A DNA stretch of 29,095 nt, taken from assembly GCA_036985755.1 (NCBI GenBank), contig BTQG01000024.1, forward strand, positions 1 through 29,095, read 5' to 3'. The DNA is from JACZST01 sp036985755. Lineage in GTDB: Bacteria > Actinomycetota > Acidimicrobiia > Spongiisociales > UBA5794. Positions 1 to 6,489 of the stretch are shown one piece after another. The first letter of the stretch is position 1. The number at the start of each line of letters is the position of its first letter. The position numbers and the translations under genes were made by a program. The notes below the pieces were generated by a model. That model ran no database searches and had not been told where the DNA came from. It worked only from the letters and a program-made list of their open reading frames with translations.

Positions 1-356
1 AGGCTTAGTGCGGAGGGATCGCCGAGGATCCGGGGGCTCGGCGAATTCGGGTTGTCGATTTGGAACCCTGGGTTGATGAGATCCCCGGAGATGGTGAGGA
101 TGGCTCCGGCGAGGTTGTCGGCGTCGCCGGCCGGGATGATCAGCGGCACCTCGCCGTCGACGACGACATCGTCCGAAGCGGCGTGTTCGGGCAGCATCAT
201 TGCCAACTCGTAGGTGAAGCGATCCTTGTCGGCTCCGGTGATGGCGATGACGACGCCGAGCCGATCACCGTCTGGCTGTGACTGGCGAACCTCACGCAGC
301 TTGGCGAGCGCGGCATCATCGATGGTGACGAGCGGGTCGGCATTCATAGGCGGCAT
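1..356 (-). CDS. NfuA-like / NifU-family Fe-S protein, 3' end cut by window
   Basis: An open frame reads leftward off the window edge without a stop, giving at least 115 residues. The start is ATG at 356 or the in-frame ATG at 347; I cannot decide between them. The visible part resembles the N-terminal HesB/A-type-like domain of actinobacterial NifU-family (NfuA-like) proteins: an opening VTIDDAALAKLREVR helix, a TGADKDRFTYELAM strand, IIPAGDADNLAGAIL, and the NPNSPSP segment that normally precedes the C-terminal NifU domain. That NifU domain, with its CxxC cluster-binding motif, would lie outside the window, so the Fe-S scaffold/carrier role is inferred from family resemblance. No A-type cysteine is visible in this part, as expected for the degenerate domain of NfuA. 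It is divergent from the ATP-grasp gene, with about 45 nt between the starts. Confidence 0.65.
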   Translation of the reverse strand, partial: MPPMNADPLVTIDDAALAKLREVRQSQPDGDRLGVVIAITGADKDRFTYELAMMLPEHAASDDVVVDGEVPLIIPAGDADNLAGAILTISGDLINPGFQIDNPNSPSPRILGDPSALS

Positions 357-400
357 TGTAGGAAACTTGCGGATTCAGTCGACTGCGCCATCATCTCCCC

Positions 401-1660
401 ATGGCAACCATCGTTCTCGTCGCTCCCGCAGAGAGCTATCGCACTGCGGATTTTCTGCGGGCCGCGACCACGCTGCGGATCGAGGCCGTCGTTGCCGGCG
501 ACGCTCCGCATCCGCTCGGTGGCGACTTGGGCGCACCGCTGATCTCCGTCGATCTCGCCGACCCGGAAACGGCAGGCGCCGCCATCGCCGAGGCGGTCCC
601 TGATGCTGCTGCGGTCATCGCGGTCGACGACCCCGGTGTTCTCGCTGCCAACGCTGCGGCCCGCCGCCTCGGCGTACGTCACAATCCCGTGGCCGCGGTT
701 GCGGCCACCCGGGACAAGGTGGCGATGCGCCACGCCTTGAGGGCGGCGAACATCGCTCAACCGGTGTTCGCCGCTGCCGGACCCGGCGATGCGCCGCGCA
801 AGGCATCCGCCATCGGGTTCCCGGCTGTGATCAAACCGGCGAGTCTCTCCGCGAGCCGGGGCGTGACCCGTGTCGAGGATGCTGCACAGGCGGCACGGGC
901 CGAATCGCGTATCCGGGCGTTGCTTGTCGCCGAGTGCGGCTCCGGTACCGAACCGCTGCTGGTGGAGCGGTACATCGCAGGCGACGAGGTGGCGGTCGAG
1001 GGTCTGCTCGGTCCCGAGGGACTCGAGGTGCTGGCTGTCATCGATAAGCCGGAGCCGGCTATCGGGCCGTATTTCGCCGAAACCTTCCTCACAACACCGT
1101 CCCGGCTTCCTCATGACCGCAGGGAGGCAGCAGTGACCCTGGTGCGGGACAGCTGTGCGGCACTGGGACTGGTCACCGGACCCATCCACGCCGAGGTTCG
1201 TATCGGCGGTGACGGTGCTCCGTATCTCATCGAAATAGCCGCCCGCTCCATCGGCGGCCTGTGCTCCCGGGCACTGACATTCGGGTTTCTCGGCGAGTCG
1301 CTGGAAGTTCTGATCCTGCGCGGTGCGCTGGGATGGGATCACCGCGCCGCTGGGCCAGCCCGCCTCGCTGCGGGTGTGCTGATGCTGCCGGTGCCCTCGT
1401 CGGGGCTGTTCACCGGCTTGGACGGGGCAGATCGCGCCGCAGAGGTCCCCGGTATCGACGCGGTCGAGATCACGGTCCACGAGGGAGCGGAGCTGACGGC
1501 GCTCCCCGACGGGACCCGCTATGTCGGATTCGTGTTTGCCTCGGGCGAGGCTCCGGCGACGGTAGAGGCCTCCCTGCGCGCGGCGGCGGCGGAACTGACC
1601 GTGGTCATTGACGGCGAGGCGGTCGACCCGCTGCACGGCCAGGCGTGGCAGCGAACCTGA
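401..1660 (+). CDS. ATP-grasp domain carboxylate-amine ligase-like protein
   Basis: This 419-residue protein has the architecture of the ATP-grasp ligases related to PurK, carbamoyl-phosphate synthase and L-amino-acid ligases. A Rossmann-like pre-ATP-grasp domain fills residues 1 to about 100. The DKVAMR start of the ATP-grasp fold lies near residue 104, the ATP-binding segment GFPAVIKPASLSASRGV near 140-156, EVAVEGLL near 196, and the metal-binding end HAEVR...PYLIEIAAR near 265-285. A C-terminal domain like that of L-amino-acid ligases (LAL_C2) follows. The family joins a carboxylate to an amine through an acyl-phosphate using ATP; the substrates cannot be read from the sequence. The gene stands alone and is convergent with the small OmdA-like gene. 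I see no clear Shine-Dalgarno before ATG 401, so a leaderless transcript is possible. Confidence 0.85.
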   Translation: MATIVLVAPAESYRTADFLRAATTLRIEAVVAGDAPHPLGGDLGAPLISVDLADPETAGAAIAEAVPDAAAVIAVDDPGVLAANAAARRLGVRHNPVAAVAATRDKVAMRHALRAANIAQPVFAAAGPGDAPRKASAIGFPAVIKPASLSASRGVTRVEDAAQAARAESRIRALLVAECGSGTEPLLVERYIAGDEVAVEGLLGPEGLEVLAVIDKPEPAIGPYFAETFLTTPSRLPHDRREAAVTLVRDSCAALGLVTGPIHAEVRIGGDGAPYLIEIAARSIGGLCSRALTFGFLGESLEVLILRGALGWDHRAAGPARLAAGVLMLPVPSSGLFTGLDGADRAAEVPGIDAVEITVHEGAELTALPDGTRYVGFVFASGEAPATVEASLRAAAAELTVVIDGEAVDPLHGQAWQRT

Positions 1661-1688
1661 CACCCCGGCGAAGGTTGTCGTTCCGCCG

Positions 1689-1925
1689 CTAGTTCTCTCT
1701 GCTTGGCGGGTGATCCATGGCCATGTAGATACCGCCCCGTTCGAGCTCTGCGAGCATCTGTTCGATGCGCCTGCGGCGGGTCTCGATCTTCTTGGCGCGG
1801 CCGATCCACGCCAGATAGTCGTTTCGCTGATAGAACGGTCGCTGCTGGTAGGCATCGAACACGTCGTGCTCCTCGAGCTCGCGGTGCACGTCGTCGGGCA
1901 TGGGCTGGACCGGCCGTGTCGACAT
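1689..1925 (-). CDS. YdeI/OmpD-associated (OmdA) family small protein
   Basis: A 78-residue protein whose central part, DYLAWIGRAKKIETRRRRIE followed by QMLAELERGG, matches the C-terminal helical signature of the YdeI/OmpD-associated (OmdA) family. Many relatives carry an extra N-terminal domain, which is absent here, leaving a stand-alone helical module. The biochemical role is unsettled; E. coli YdeI has been linked to resistance to cationic peptides, but transferring that role here would be speculation. The ATG at 1925 has no obvious ribosome-binding site but sits directly behind a TAGGAT -10-like hexamer, which suits a leaderless message. It is convergent with the ATP-grasp gene, with only 28 nt between the stops and no visible terminator hairpin. 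Confidence 0.75.
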   Translation of the reverse strand: MSTRPVQPMPDDVHRELEEHDVFDAYQQRPFYQRNDYLAWIGRAKKIETRRRRIEQMLAELERGGIYMAMDHPPSREN

Positions 1926-1931
1926 AGAGTG

Positions 1932-1937
1932 ATCCTA
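1932..1937 (-). promoter_or_regulatory. -10-like TAGGAT just upstream of OmdA-like gene
   Basis: Read on the minus strand, TAGGAT is followed by six bases and then ATG 1925. A transcript from this -10 would start at or next to the ATG, giving a leaderless mRNA. No convincing -35 hexamer is seen, so this is a positional inference. Confidence 0.35.
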
Positions 1938-1942
1938 TTCGG

Positions 1943-2015
1943 TATCACGTATCCCGAGAGTCCGACCACCACGTAATACGTTGTACGGATAGACGGAACG
2001 AGCGCAGCGAGCGAC
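1943..2015. repeat. Degenerate period-7 intergenic repeat, copy 1
   Basis: The DNA between the OmdA-like gene and the first cyclase gene breaks into roughly 7-base units (for example CCACGTA, ATACGTT, GTACGGA, then GCAGCGA). It shares the exact 17-mer ACGTAATACGTTGTACG (1971-1987) with a second site at 4880-4896. Both sites are followed by a near-identical CGGAACGA(G/A)CGCAGCGAG block that abuts or nears the 3' end of the next minus-strand gene. No ORF or clear terminator is present. Confidence 0.6.
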
Positions 2016-3362
2016 TTACGGCAACCCGGATACCGCGTACAGCTGCCACTCGCCGGGCACGCCCTTGAGCTCATGGGAGCCACGCTCTTCGAACTCGATC
2101 CCGGAGCCGACGACGAGGTCCTTCACCGTATTCGACACCATGACGGCGCTGCCGGGCTCGGCGTCGATCACCCTGGCCGCGATGTGTACCGCAAGACCGC
2201 CGATGTCGTCTCCGGTGAGCTCGATTTCTCCCGTATGGAGCCCGGCCCTGATGTCGATCCCGAGCTCTGGCATGGCTCGGCGCAGGTCGGCGGCGCAGGT
2301 CACCGCTCGGGTCGGTCCGTCGAAGGTGGCGAGAAAGCCGTCTCCCGCAGTGTCTCTTTCTGTGCCCCGATAGCGATGCAGATAATCCCTTGTCAGCTGG
2401 TCGTGTTGGCCGAGCAGGTTCAGCCACTGCCGGTCGCCGAGTCGTGCGGCGTGGCCCGTTGAGTCCACGATGTCGGTGAACATGACCGTGGCCAGCGTCC
2501 GGTCCGATATCGGCCGCGGACGTACTCCGGTGACGAACTCCTCGATCTCGTCGAGCACCGGCTCGCCATCGATGAAGTAGGGGGAGGTATCGGCGCCCGC
2601 CAGCTCGACCAGCCTGGCGTTGGGGATGTGGTCGGCGAGATAGCGGCCGTGCTCGGGCCGGTGGTAGATCGCGTCCCTGCGGGTGATCACCAACGTAGGG
2701 GCCGCGATGGTGCGGAGGATCGAACGCACGTCGACCTCGGCGTACCACCGGGAGACCATGGTGGCCCAGCTGGGCGGGGCCGAGAGCCGTTGGTAGCGGG
2801 CCAGCCAATTCTGCATCTGGGGATCGTTCGCCGTGCTCGGCGCCGGTAGGTCGAAGAACCCCGGTTTGCCCCAGCCGGCCCTGACCCGGCCGATCAGCTT
2901 GTCCAGCGTCTCCTGGGGCATCCCGATCGGGTAGTCATCCGCCCGAGGCCAGCGGGCAAAGCTGTTGGTCAATACCAAAGCAGACACCCGATCCGGGTGC
3001 GTGGCGGTGAGCATCATGGCTCCTGGACCGCCCTCGACATCTCCGATCAGGACGGCTTGATCGATGCCTGCGGCATCCATGACGAAGCGGGAGTCGTCGA
3101 CCCAGTTGTCGATGGCCATGCCCGCATAGGGAATGGCGTCCGAGGCACCGGCGCCGCGGTTGTCGAAGTAGGTAACGCGGGCAAATGACGACAGCCGATC
3201 GAAGAAGCCGGCGATGGCCGGCTGCTCCCACATGACCTCGACATTGGAGTGCACGTCACTGAGAAAGAGCAGATCGCCGCCGTCCCCGAACGTCTGATAG
3301 GCGACCAGGCCTTCACCGGTGTCGGCGTAGTGCGTCTCCGGCGGGTTACGGAACAAGCTCAT
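2016..3362 (-). CDS. Pseudo-alpha/beta-hydrolase fused to class III nucleotide cyclase (paralogue A)
   Basis: A 448-residue two-domain protein. Residues 1 to about 275 have an alpha/beta-hydrolase fold like the N-terminal part of mycobacterial Rv1900c-type proteins. The nucleophile elbow reads GDVEGG (107-112), with Val109 where Ser is expected, and the usual His of the GADH motif is Thr259; the acid candidate Asp230 remains. Residues about 290-445 are a class III cyclase domain with both metal-binding aspartates (FTDIVDST, Asp297; TAGDGF, Asp341), the substrate-specifying Asp386 and the transition-state Arg397. The purine-selecting Lys is Asp337 and the transition-state Asn is His393. ATG 3362 was chosen over TTG 3371 because it aligns with the paralogue's start. 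It probably makes cAMP or another cyclic nucleotide in response to a ligand held by the inactive hydrolase pocket (inference). Confidence 0.9.
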   Translation of the reverse strand: MSLFRNPPETHYADTGEGLVAYQTFGDGGDLLFLSDVHSNVEVMWEQPAIAGFFDRLSSFARVTYFDNRGAGASDAIPYAGMAIDNWVDDSRFVMDAAGIDQAVLIGDVEGGPGAMMLTATHPDRVSALVLTNSFARWPRADDYPIGMPQETLDKLIGRVRAGWGKPGFFDLPAPSTANDPQMQNWLARYQRLSAPPSWATMVSRWYAEVDVRSILRTIAAPTLVITRRDAIYHRPEHGRYLADHIPNARLVELAGADTSPYFIDGEPVLDEIEEFVTGVRPRPISDRTLATVMFTDIVDSTGHAARLGDRQWLNLLGQHDQLTRDYLHRYRGTERDTAGDGFLATFDGPTRAVTCAADLRRAMPELGIDIRAGLHTGEIELTGDDIGGLAVHIAARVIDAEPGSAVMVSNTVKDLVVGSGIEFEERGSHELKGVPGEWQLYAVSGLP

Positions 3363-3370
3363 AGGGGGCA

Positions 3371-3379
3371 AACCTATCA
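3371..3379 (-). promoter_or_regulatory. Extended -10 promoter (TGATAGGTT) for cyclase A
   Basis: On the minus strand a TG-N-TAGGTT extended -10 lies eight bases before ATG 3362, so transcription would begin about at the start codon (leaderless). The same GCTGATAGGTTTG segment sits at the same distance before the paralogue's ATG, which supports function. The -35 region is poor, as is common for extended -10 promoters. Confidence 0.5.
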
Positions 3380-3424
3380 GCTAGCAGGCGAGCAGAGAAC
3401 GGCGGACCGAGCGCCGCGAGCGAC

Positions 3425-4780
3425 TCAAGGCAATCCGGTCACCGCATAGAGCCGCCACTCGCCGGGCACGCCCTTGAGCTGGTGTGGGCCGCGGTCCTCG
3501 AACTCGATGCCCGATCCGACGACAAGATCCTTCACGGTGCTCGAGACCATCACGCCGTTGTCGGGAGCGGCGTCGGTGACCCTGGCGGCGATGTGCACGG
3601 CCAGACCCCCGATGTCCTCACCGTTGATCTCGATTTCGCCGGTATGGAGCCCGGATCGGATGTCGATGCCGAGATCACCCATCGACTGCCGCAGCTCAGC
3701 GGCACAGGTCACGGCGCGGGTTGGGCCATCAAAGGTGGCCAGGAACCCGTCACCAGCGGTGTCGACCTCCCGACCGCGGTATTGGTCGAGCAGGTCGCGG
3801 GTGATCCGATCATGGTCGCCAAGCAGTTGCAGCCACTGCTGGTCACCCAGCCGGGCGGCGTGGCCTGTTGAGTCCACGATGTCGGTGAACATGACGGTGG
3901 TCAACGTGCGGTCGGAGACCGGACGAGAACGAGTGCCGGTGAGGAACTGCTCGATCTCATCGAGTACGGGTTCGGGATCGGCGACGAAGAAGGGCGCGGT
4001 GTCGGCGCCGGGCAGCTCGACGAGCCTGGCGTTCGGGATGTGCTCGGCGAGATACCGGCCGTGTTCAGGGCGGTGGTAGGTCGCATCGTGGCGAGCGATG
4101 ACCAGTGTCGGCACATTGATGTTGCCCAGAACAGGGCGGAGGTCGATCTGCCTCCACCACTGGAAAACCGTCTTCGCAGTGTTGGGAGTCGCCGCAAGTC
4201 TGGTGTAGCGGGCGAGCCAGTCGTTGAGCTTGGCGTCGCCGGCAATGCTTGGTGCCGTCGCCGCGAAGTAATCGGGCTGGCCATGATGGGCTTCGAGCCA
4301 GGCGAGCATCTTCGGCGAGGCGGACTCCGGCATCCCGATCGGGAAGTCGTCGGCGCGATGCCACCGGGCATAGCTGTTCAGGAGCACGAGGGCTGAAACG
4401 CGTTCGGGGTGAGTGGCGGCGAAGAGCATGGCGTTTGCCCCGCCCTCGACGTCTCCGATGACCGCGGCGTCGTCGACCCCGGCGGCGTCCACTACGGCCC
4501 GCATGTCGTCCAGCCAGACGTCGAAGGTGGCCAGCGAGGCCAGCGGCAGTGGATCCGATACCCCGGTGCCCCGAGAGTCGTGGAGAATGACGCGACTGAA
4601 CGATGCCAGGCGGTCGAAGAAGTGGGCTGCCGCCGGTAGCTGCCACATCACGTCGATGTTTGAGTTCAGGCCGCTGCAGAACAACAGATCACGAGGTCCG
4701 TCCCCGAACGTCTGGTAGGCGACATACCCATCACCGGTATCGACGTACTTGGTCCTTGGTGGGTTTTGCAGCAGGCCCAT
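3425..4780 (-). CDS. Pseudo-alpha/beta-hydrolase fused to class III nucleotide cyclase (paralogue B)
   Basis: A 451-residue protein that aligns end to end with its downstream neighbour and clearly arose with it by tandem duplication. The hydrolase-fold domain (1 to about 280) again has GDVEGG at the nucleophile elbow (109-114, Val111 for Ser) and GADT instead of GADH (Thr261 for His); Asp232 remains. The cyclase domain (about 290-445) keeps metal Asp300 and Asp344, Asp389 and Arg400, with Asp340 replacing the adenine-selecting Lys and His396 replacing the transition-state Asn. Because the same losses are seen in both copies, they predate the duplication. ATG 4780 has no Shine-Dalgarno but lies just behind an extended -10. 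The 62 nt to the next start contain that gene's own promoter, so the two are probably transcribed independently. Confidence 0.9.
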   Translation of the reverse strand: MGLLQNPPRTKYVDTGDGYVAYQTFGDGPRDLLFCSGLNSNIDVMWQLPAAAHFFDRLASFSRVILHDSRGTGVSDPLPLASLATFDVWLDDMRAVVDAAGVDDAAVIGDVEGGANAMLFAATHPERVSALVLLNSYARWHRADDFPIGMPESASPKMLAWLEAHHGQPDYFAATAPSIAGDAKLNDWLARYTRLAATPNTAKTVFQWWRQIDLRPVLGNINVPTLVIARHDATYHRPEHGRYLAEHIPNARLVELPGADTAPFFVADPEPVLDEIEQFLTGTRSRPVSDRTLTTVMFTDIVDSTGHAARLGDQQWLQLLGDHDRITRDLLDQYRGREVDTAGDGFLATFDGPTRAVTCAAELRQSMGDLGIDIRSGLHTGEIEINGEDIGGLAVHIAARVTDAAPDNGVMVSSTVKDLVVGSGIEFEDRGPHQLKGVPGEWRLYAVTGLP

Positions 4781-4789
4781 TGGGGGCCA

Positions 4790-4798
4790 AACCTATCA
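4790..4798 (-). promoter_or_regulatory. Extended -10 promoter (TGATAGGTT) for cyclase B
   Basis: The minus strand carries the same TG-N-TAGGTT element as before cyclase A, nine bases ahead of ATG 4780, again predicting a leaderless transcript. Conservation stretches over GCTGATAGGTTTG and the following C-run, and then fades upstream. Confidence 0.5.
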
Positions 4799-4835
4799 GC
4801 AAACAGGTGAGCGGAGATCGGTGGATCCGTACTCC

Positions 4836-4924
4836 GCGTTGCGTATCGCGTAGCACGAACATCCGACCGACCTCGTACTACGTAATACGTTGTACGTCAT
4901 ACCGGAACGAACGCAGCGAGTGAC
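4836..4924. repeat. Degenerate period-7 intergenic repeat, copy 2
   Basis: Heptad-like units such as TTGCGTA, TCGCGTA, CTACGTA and ATACGTT run through this gap. It contains the 17-mer shared with 1971-1987 (here 4880-4896) and ends in CGGAACGAACGCAGCGAG, as copy 1 does. The two copies are in the same orientation and lie on either side of the cyclase pair. Confidence 0.6.
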
Positions 4925-4952
4925 CTCTCGCAGCGATTGACCCTGGATCAGG

Positions 4953-5135
4953 TCAGCGTCGCTTGATCTTGAGACCGGGTATGCCGTCGATGAGCCGTCG
5001 GCCGATGGACGTCCATGCCTGCTTGGCCGAGGACGTATCGGTACCGTCATCAGACCGGGCAGCTCCCGGGGCGAATTTCTCGTCGTCCTCGCTGGGAATT
5101 GGACGGCCCTTCGGCTCGTCGTCAGATGCAACCAT
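4953..5135 (-). CDS. Small charged hypothetical protein
   Basis: A 60-residue frame starting at ATG 5135. The first half is acidic and disordered-looking (DDEPKGRPIPSEDDEKF), and the C-terminus is short and basic (GLKIKRR). I do not recognise a family. No good Shine-Dalgarno is visible. Support comes only from a plausible composition with separate acidic and basic segments, a lack of any competing gene here, and a position between cyclase B and the divergent methyltransferase gene. It could still be a chance frame. Confidence 0.45.
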   Translation of the reverse strand: MVASDDEPKGRPIPSEDDEKFAPGAARSDDGTDTSSAKQAWTSIGRRLIDGIPGLKIKRR

Positions 5136-5155
5136 GACGAAAGGGTACTAGCTAT

Positions 5156-5336
5156 TCGCGTGCCGAGCCGGGGAAATCCTCCCGCAGGCGGTCGCGCGTT
5201 TTACCGGACGTGCACCGAGGAAGGCTGTTCCACGGGCAAAGCCAGGACGTGCGGTCCCTGGCTCGTTGCGACCCCGCTCGCCGGGGTGACCGCCGGCCCC
5301 GGCTTCCATCGCCGGGCTCGCACCACGCCCGGGGCT
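5156..5336 (+). other. GC-rich structured leader upstream of MetE-like gene, no gene seen
   Basis: The frame of the downstream gene stays open back to 5160, but the extra residues are rich in Arg, Gly, Pro and Thr, have no resemblance to the MetE fold, and are best read as non-coding. The region can fold: AGCCAGG and CCTGGCT near 5248-5272 form a hairpin, and further GC arms follow around 5275-5305. I looked for cobalamin and SAM riboswitch cores and did not find their conserved sequences, so any regulatory role is unproven. Confidence 0.35.
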
Positions 5337-6392
5337 ATGGTCGTCGGAACCGTGACCAAGGTTCTCACCACAACCATTGGATCGTTCCCCAAGCCGGACT
5401 ACGTCCCGGTGCGCGACTGGTTCCAGCGGCCGTATGCGCCGACGATGGACGCGTTCTACTTCGAGAACAGGGACCTCGAGACCAGCTTTGCCCTCGCCAC
5501 CAAGGCAGCGGTGACGGCCCAGGTCGAGGCTGGAGTGGACCTGCCCACCGATGGAGAGATGCGCAGGGAGCACTACATCTTCTACCACCTCCGTCACCTG
5601 AGCGGAGTGGACTTCGAGCACCTGCGACTCCGTGAGATTCGTACCGGGGCATGGGAGCGCGAGGTGCCAACAATCATCGACAGGGTCCGCCCCAAGGAGC
5701 GATTCCTTCCCTACGACTATCAGATCGCACAGTCGTACTCGTCGCAGCCGATCAAGATCACCCTCCCCGGACCAATGACGATCGCCGACACCGTCGCCGA
5801 CGAGCACTACGGAGACCCGCGGCGTCTCAACCGCGACCTCGCCGACGCCCTCAACGTTGAGATCAAGGCGCTGGCGGCGGCGGGATGTGCCCATATCCAG
5901 GTGGACGAACCGGTATTCGCTCGCAACACCGAGCAAGCCCTGGCATTCGGGATCGAGGATCTCGAACGCTGCTTTGCAGGAGTGCCGGGCGACGTGCAAC
6001 GCGTCGTGCACCTCTGCTGCGGCTACCCGCGTCACCTTGATCAGCCAACCGAGGACGTTTTCAAAGCCGACCCCGCCGCCTACTTCGAACTTGCACAGGC
6101 GCTCGACCTGGCATCGGTCGATGCCATTTCTCTCGAAGACGCCCATCGCCCGGTCGACCTTCGTCTGCTGGAACTGTTCGAGCGGAGCACGGTCATCCTC
6201 GGCCTGATCGCCATCGCCAAGACTCGCATCGAACCGGTGGAGGAGATACGTGAGCGCCTCGATGAAGCCCTCTCGCACATCGACGGCGAGCGGCTCATGG
6301 CTGCCCCTGATTGCGGGCTCGGGATGTTGGACCTGGCAATCGCGAAATCCAAGCTCGCCAACCTCACCGCCGCTGCCAGGTCCCTCGATTGA
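5337..6392 (+). CDS. Core MetE-like methyltransferase (cobalamin-independent methionine synthase C-terminal family)
   Basis: A 351-residue TIM-barrel protein matching the catalytic C-terminal half of MetE, starting TTTIGSFPKP. The zinc and homocysteine-thiolate ligands are present: His225 and Cys227 in VVHLCCGYP, and Cys326 in PDCGLGML. LPGPMTIADTV and QVDEPVF are also typical. The N-terminal duplicated barrel of full-length MetE, which helps bind methyl-folate, is missing. Such core MetE proteins in other prokaryotes are reported to use methylcobalamin or a methyl-corrinoid protein as donor, so methionine synthesis from a corrinoid is the leading inference. Alternatives are other thiol methyltransferases of the same fold. 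The start could be ATG 5337 or GTG 5352; the latter begins nearer to the conserved TKVLTTTIGSF. Confidence 0.85.
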   Translation: MVVGTVTKVLTTTIGSFPKPDYVPVRDWFQRPYAPTMDAFYFENRDLETSFALATKAAVTAQVEAGVDLPTDGEMRREHYIFYHLRHLSGVDFEHLRLREIRTGAWEREVPTIIDRVRPKERFLPYDYQIAQSYSSQPIKITLPGPMTIADTVADEHYGDPRRLNRDLADALNVEIKALAAAGCAHIQVDEPVFARNTEQALAFGIEDLERCFAGVPGDVQRVVHLCCGYPRHLDQPTEDVFKADPAAYFELAQALDLASVDAISLEDAHRPVDLRLLELFERSTVILGLIAIAKTRIEPVEEIRERLDEALSHIDGERLMAAPDCGLGMLDLAIAKSKLANLTAAARSLD

Positions 6393-6489
6393 TGCGGATT
6401 CCCTCCCGTGCCACCCATCGTCGACGACAATCGAGCTGATCGTGCGAGCGATCGGCTGATCGAGATCTCCTCGTCCTACGATTGACCCG

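Noticed and set aside
344..2083. Long minus-strand open frame of 579 codons opposite the ATP-grasp gene
   Set aside because: It is antisense to a gene with clear family motifs, is rich in Arg/Gly/Ser without recognisable domains, and runs across two other genes; a typical high-GC shadow frame.
1943..4924. Cyclase pair as a composite mobile element bounded by direct repeats
   Set aside because: The flanking repeats belong to a wider intergenic heptad family, there is no transposase or target-site duplication, and base composition matches the surroundings.
5160..5336. 59-codon N-terminal extension of the MetE-like protein
   Set aside because: Composition differs from the body of the protein and family members start at the TTTIGSFP segment; read as an untranslated leader.
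5156..5336. Cobalamin or SAM riboswitch upstream of the MetE-like gene
   Set aside because: The expected cores (for example the GCCACTG B12 box or the SAM-IV conserved segments) are not present by eye; only generic GC hairpins are seen.
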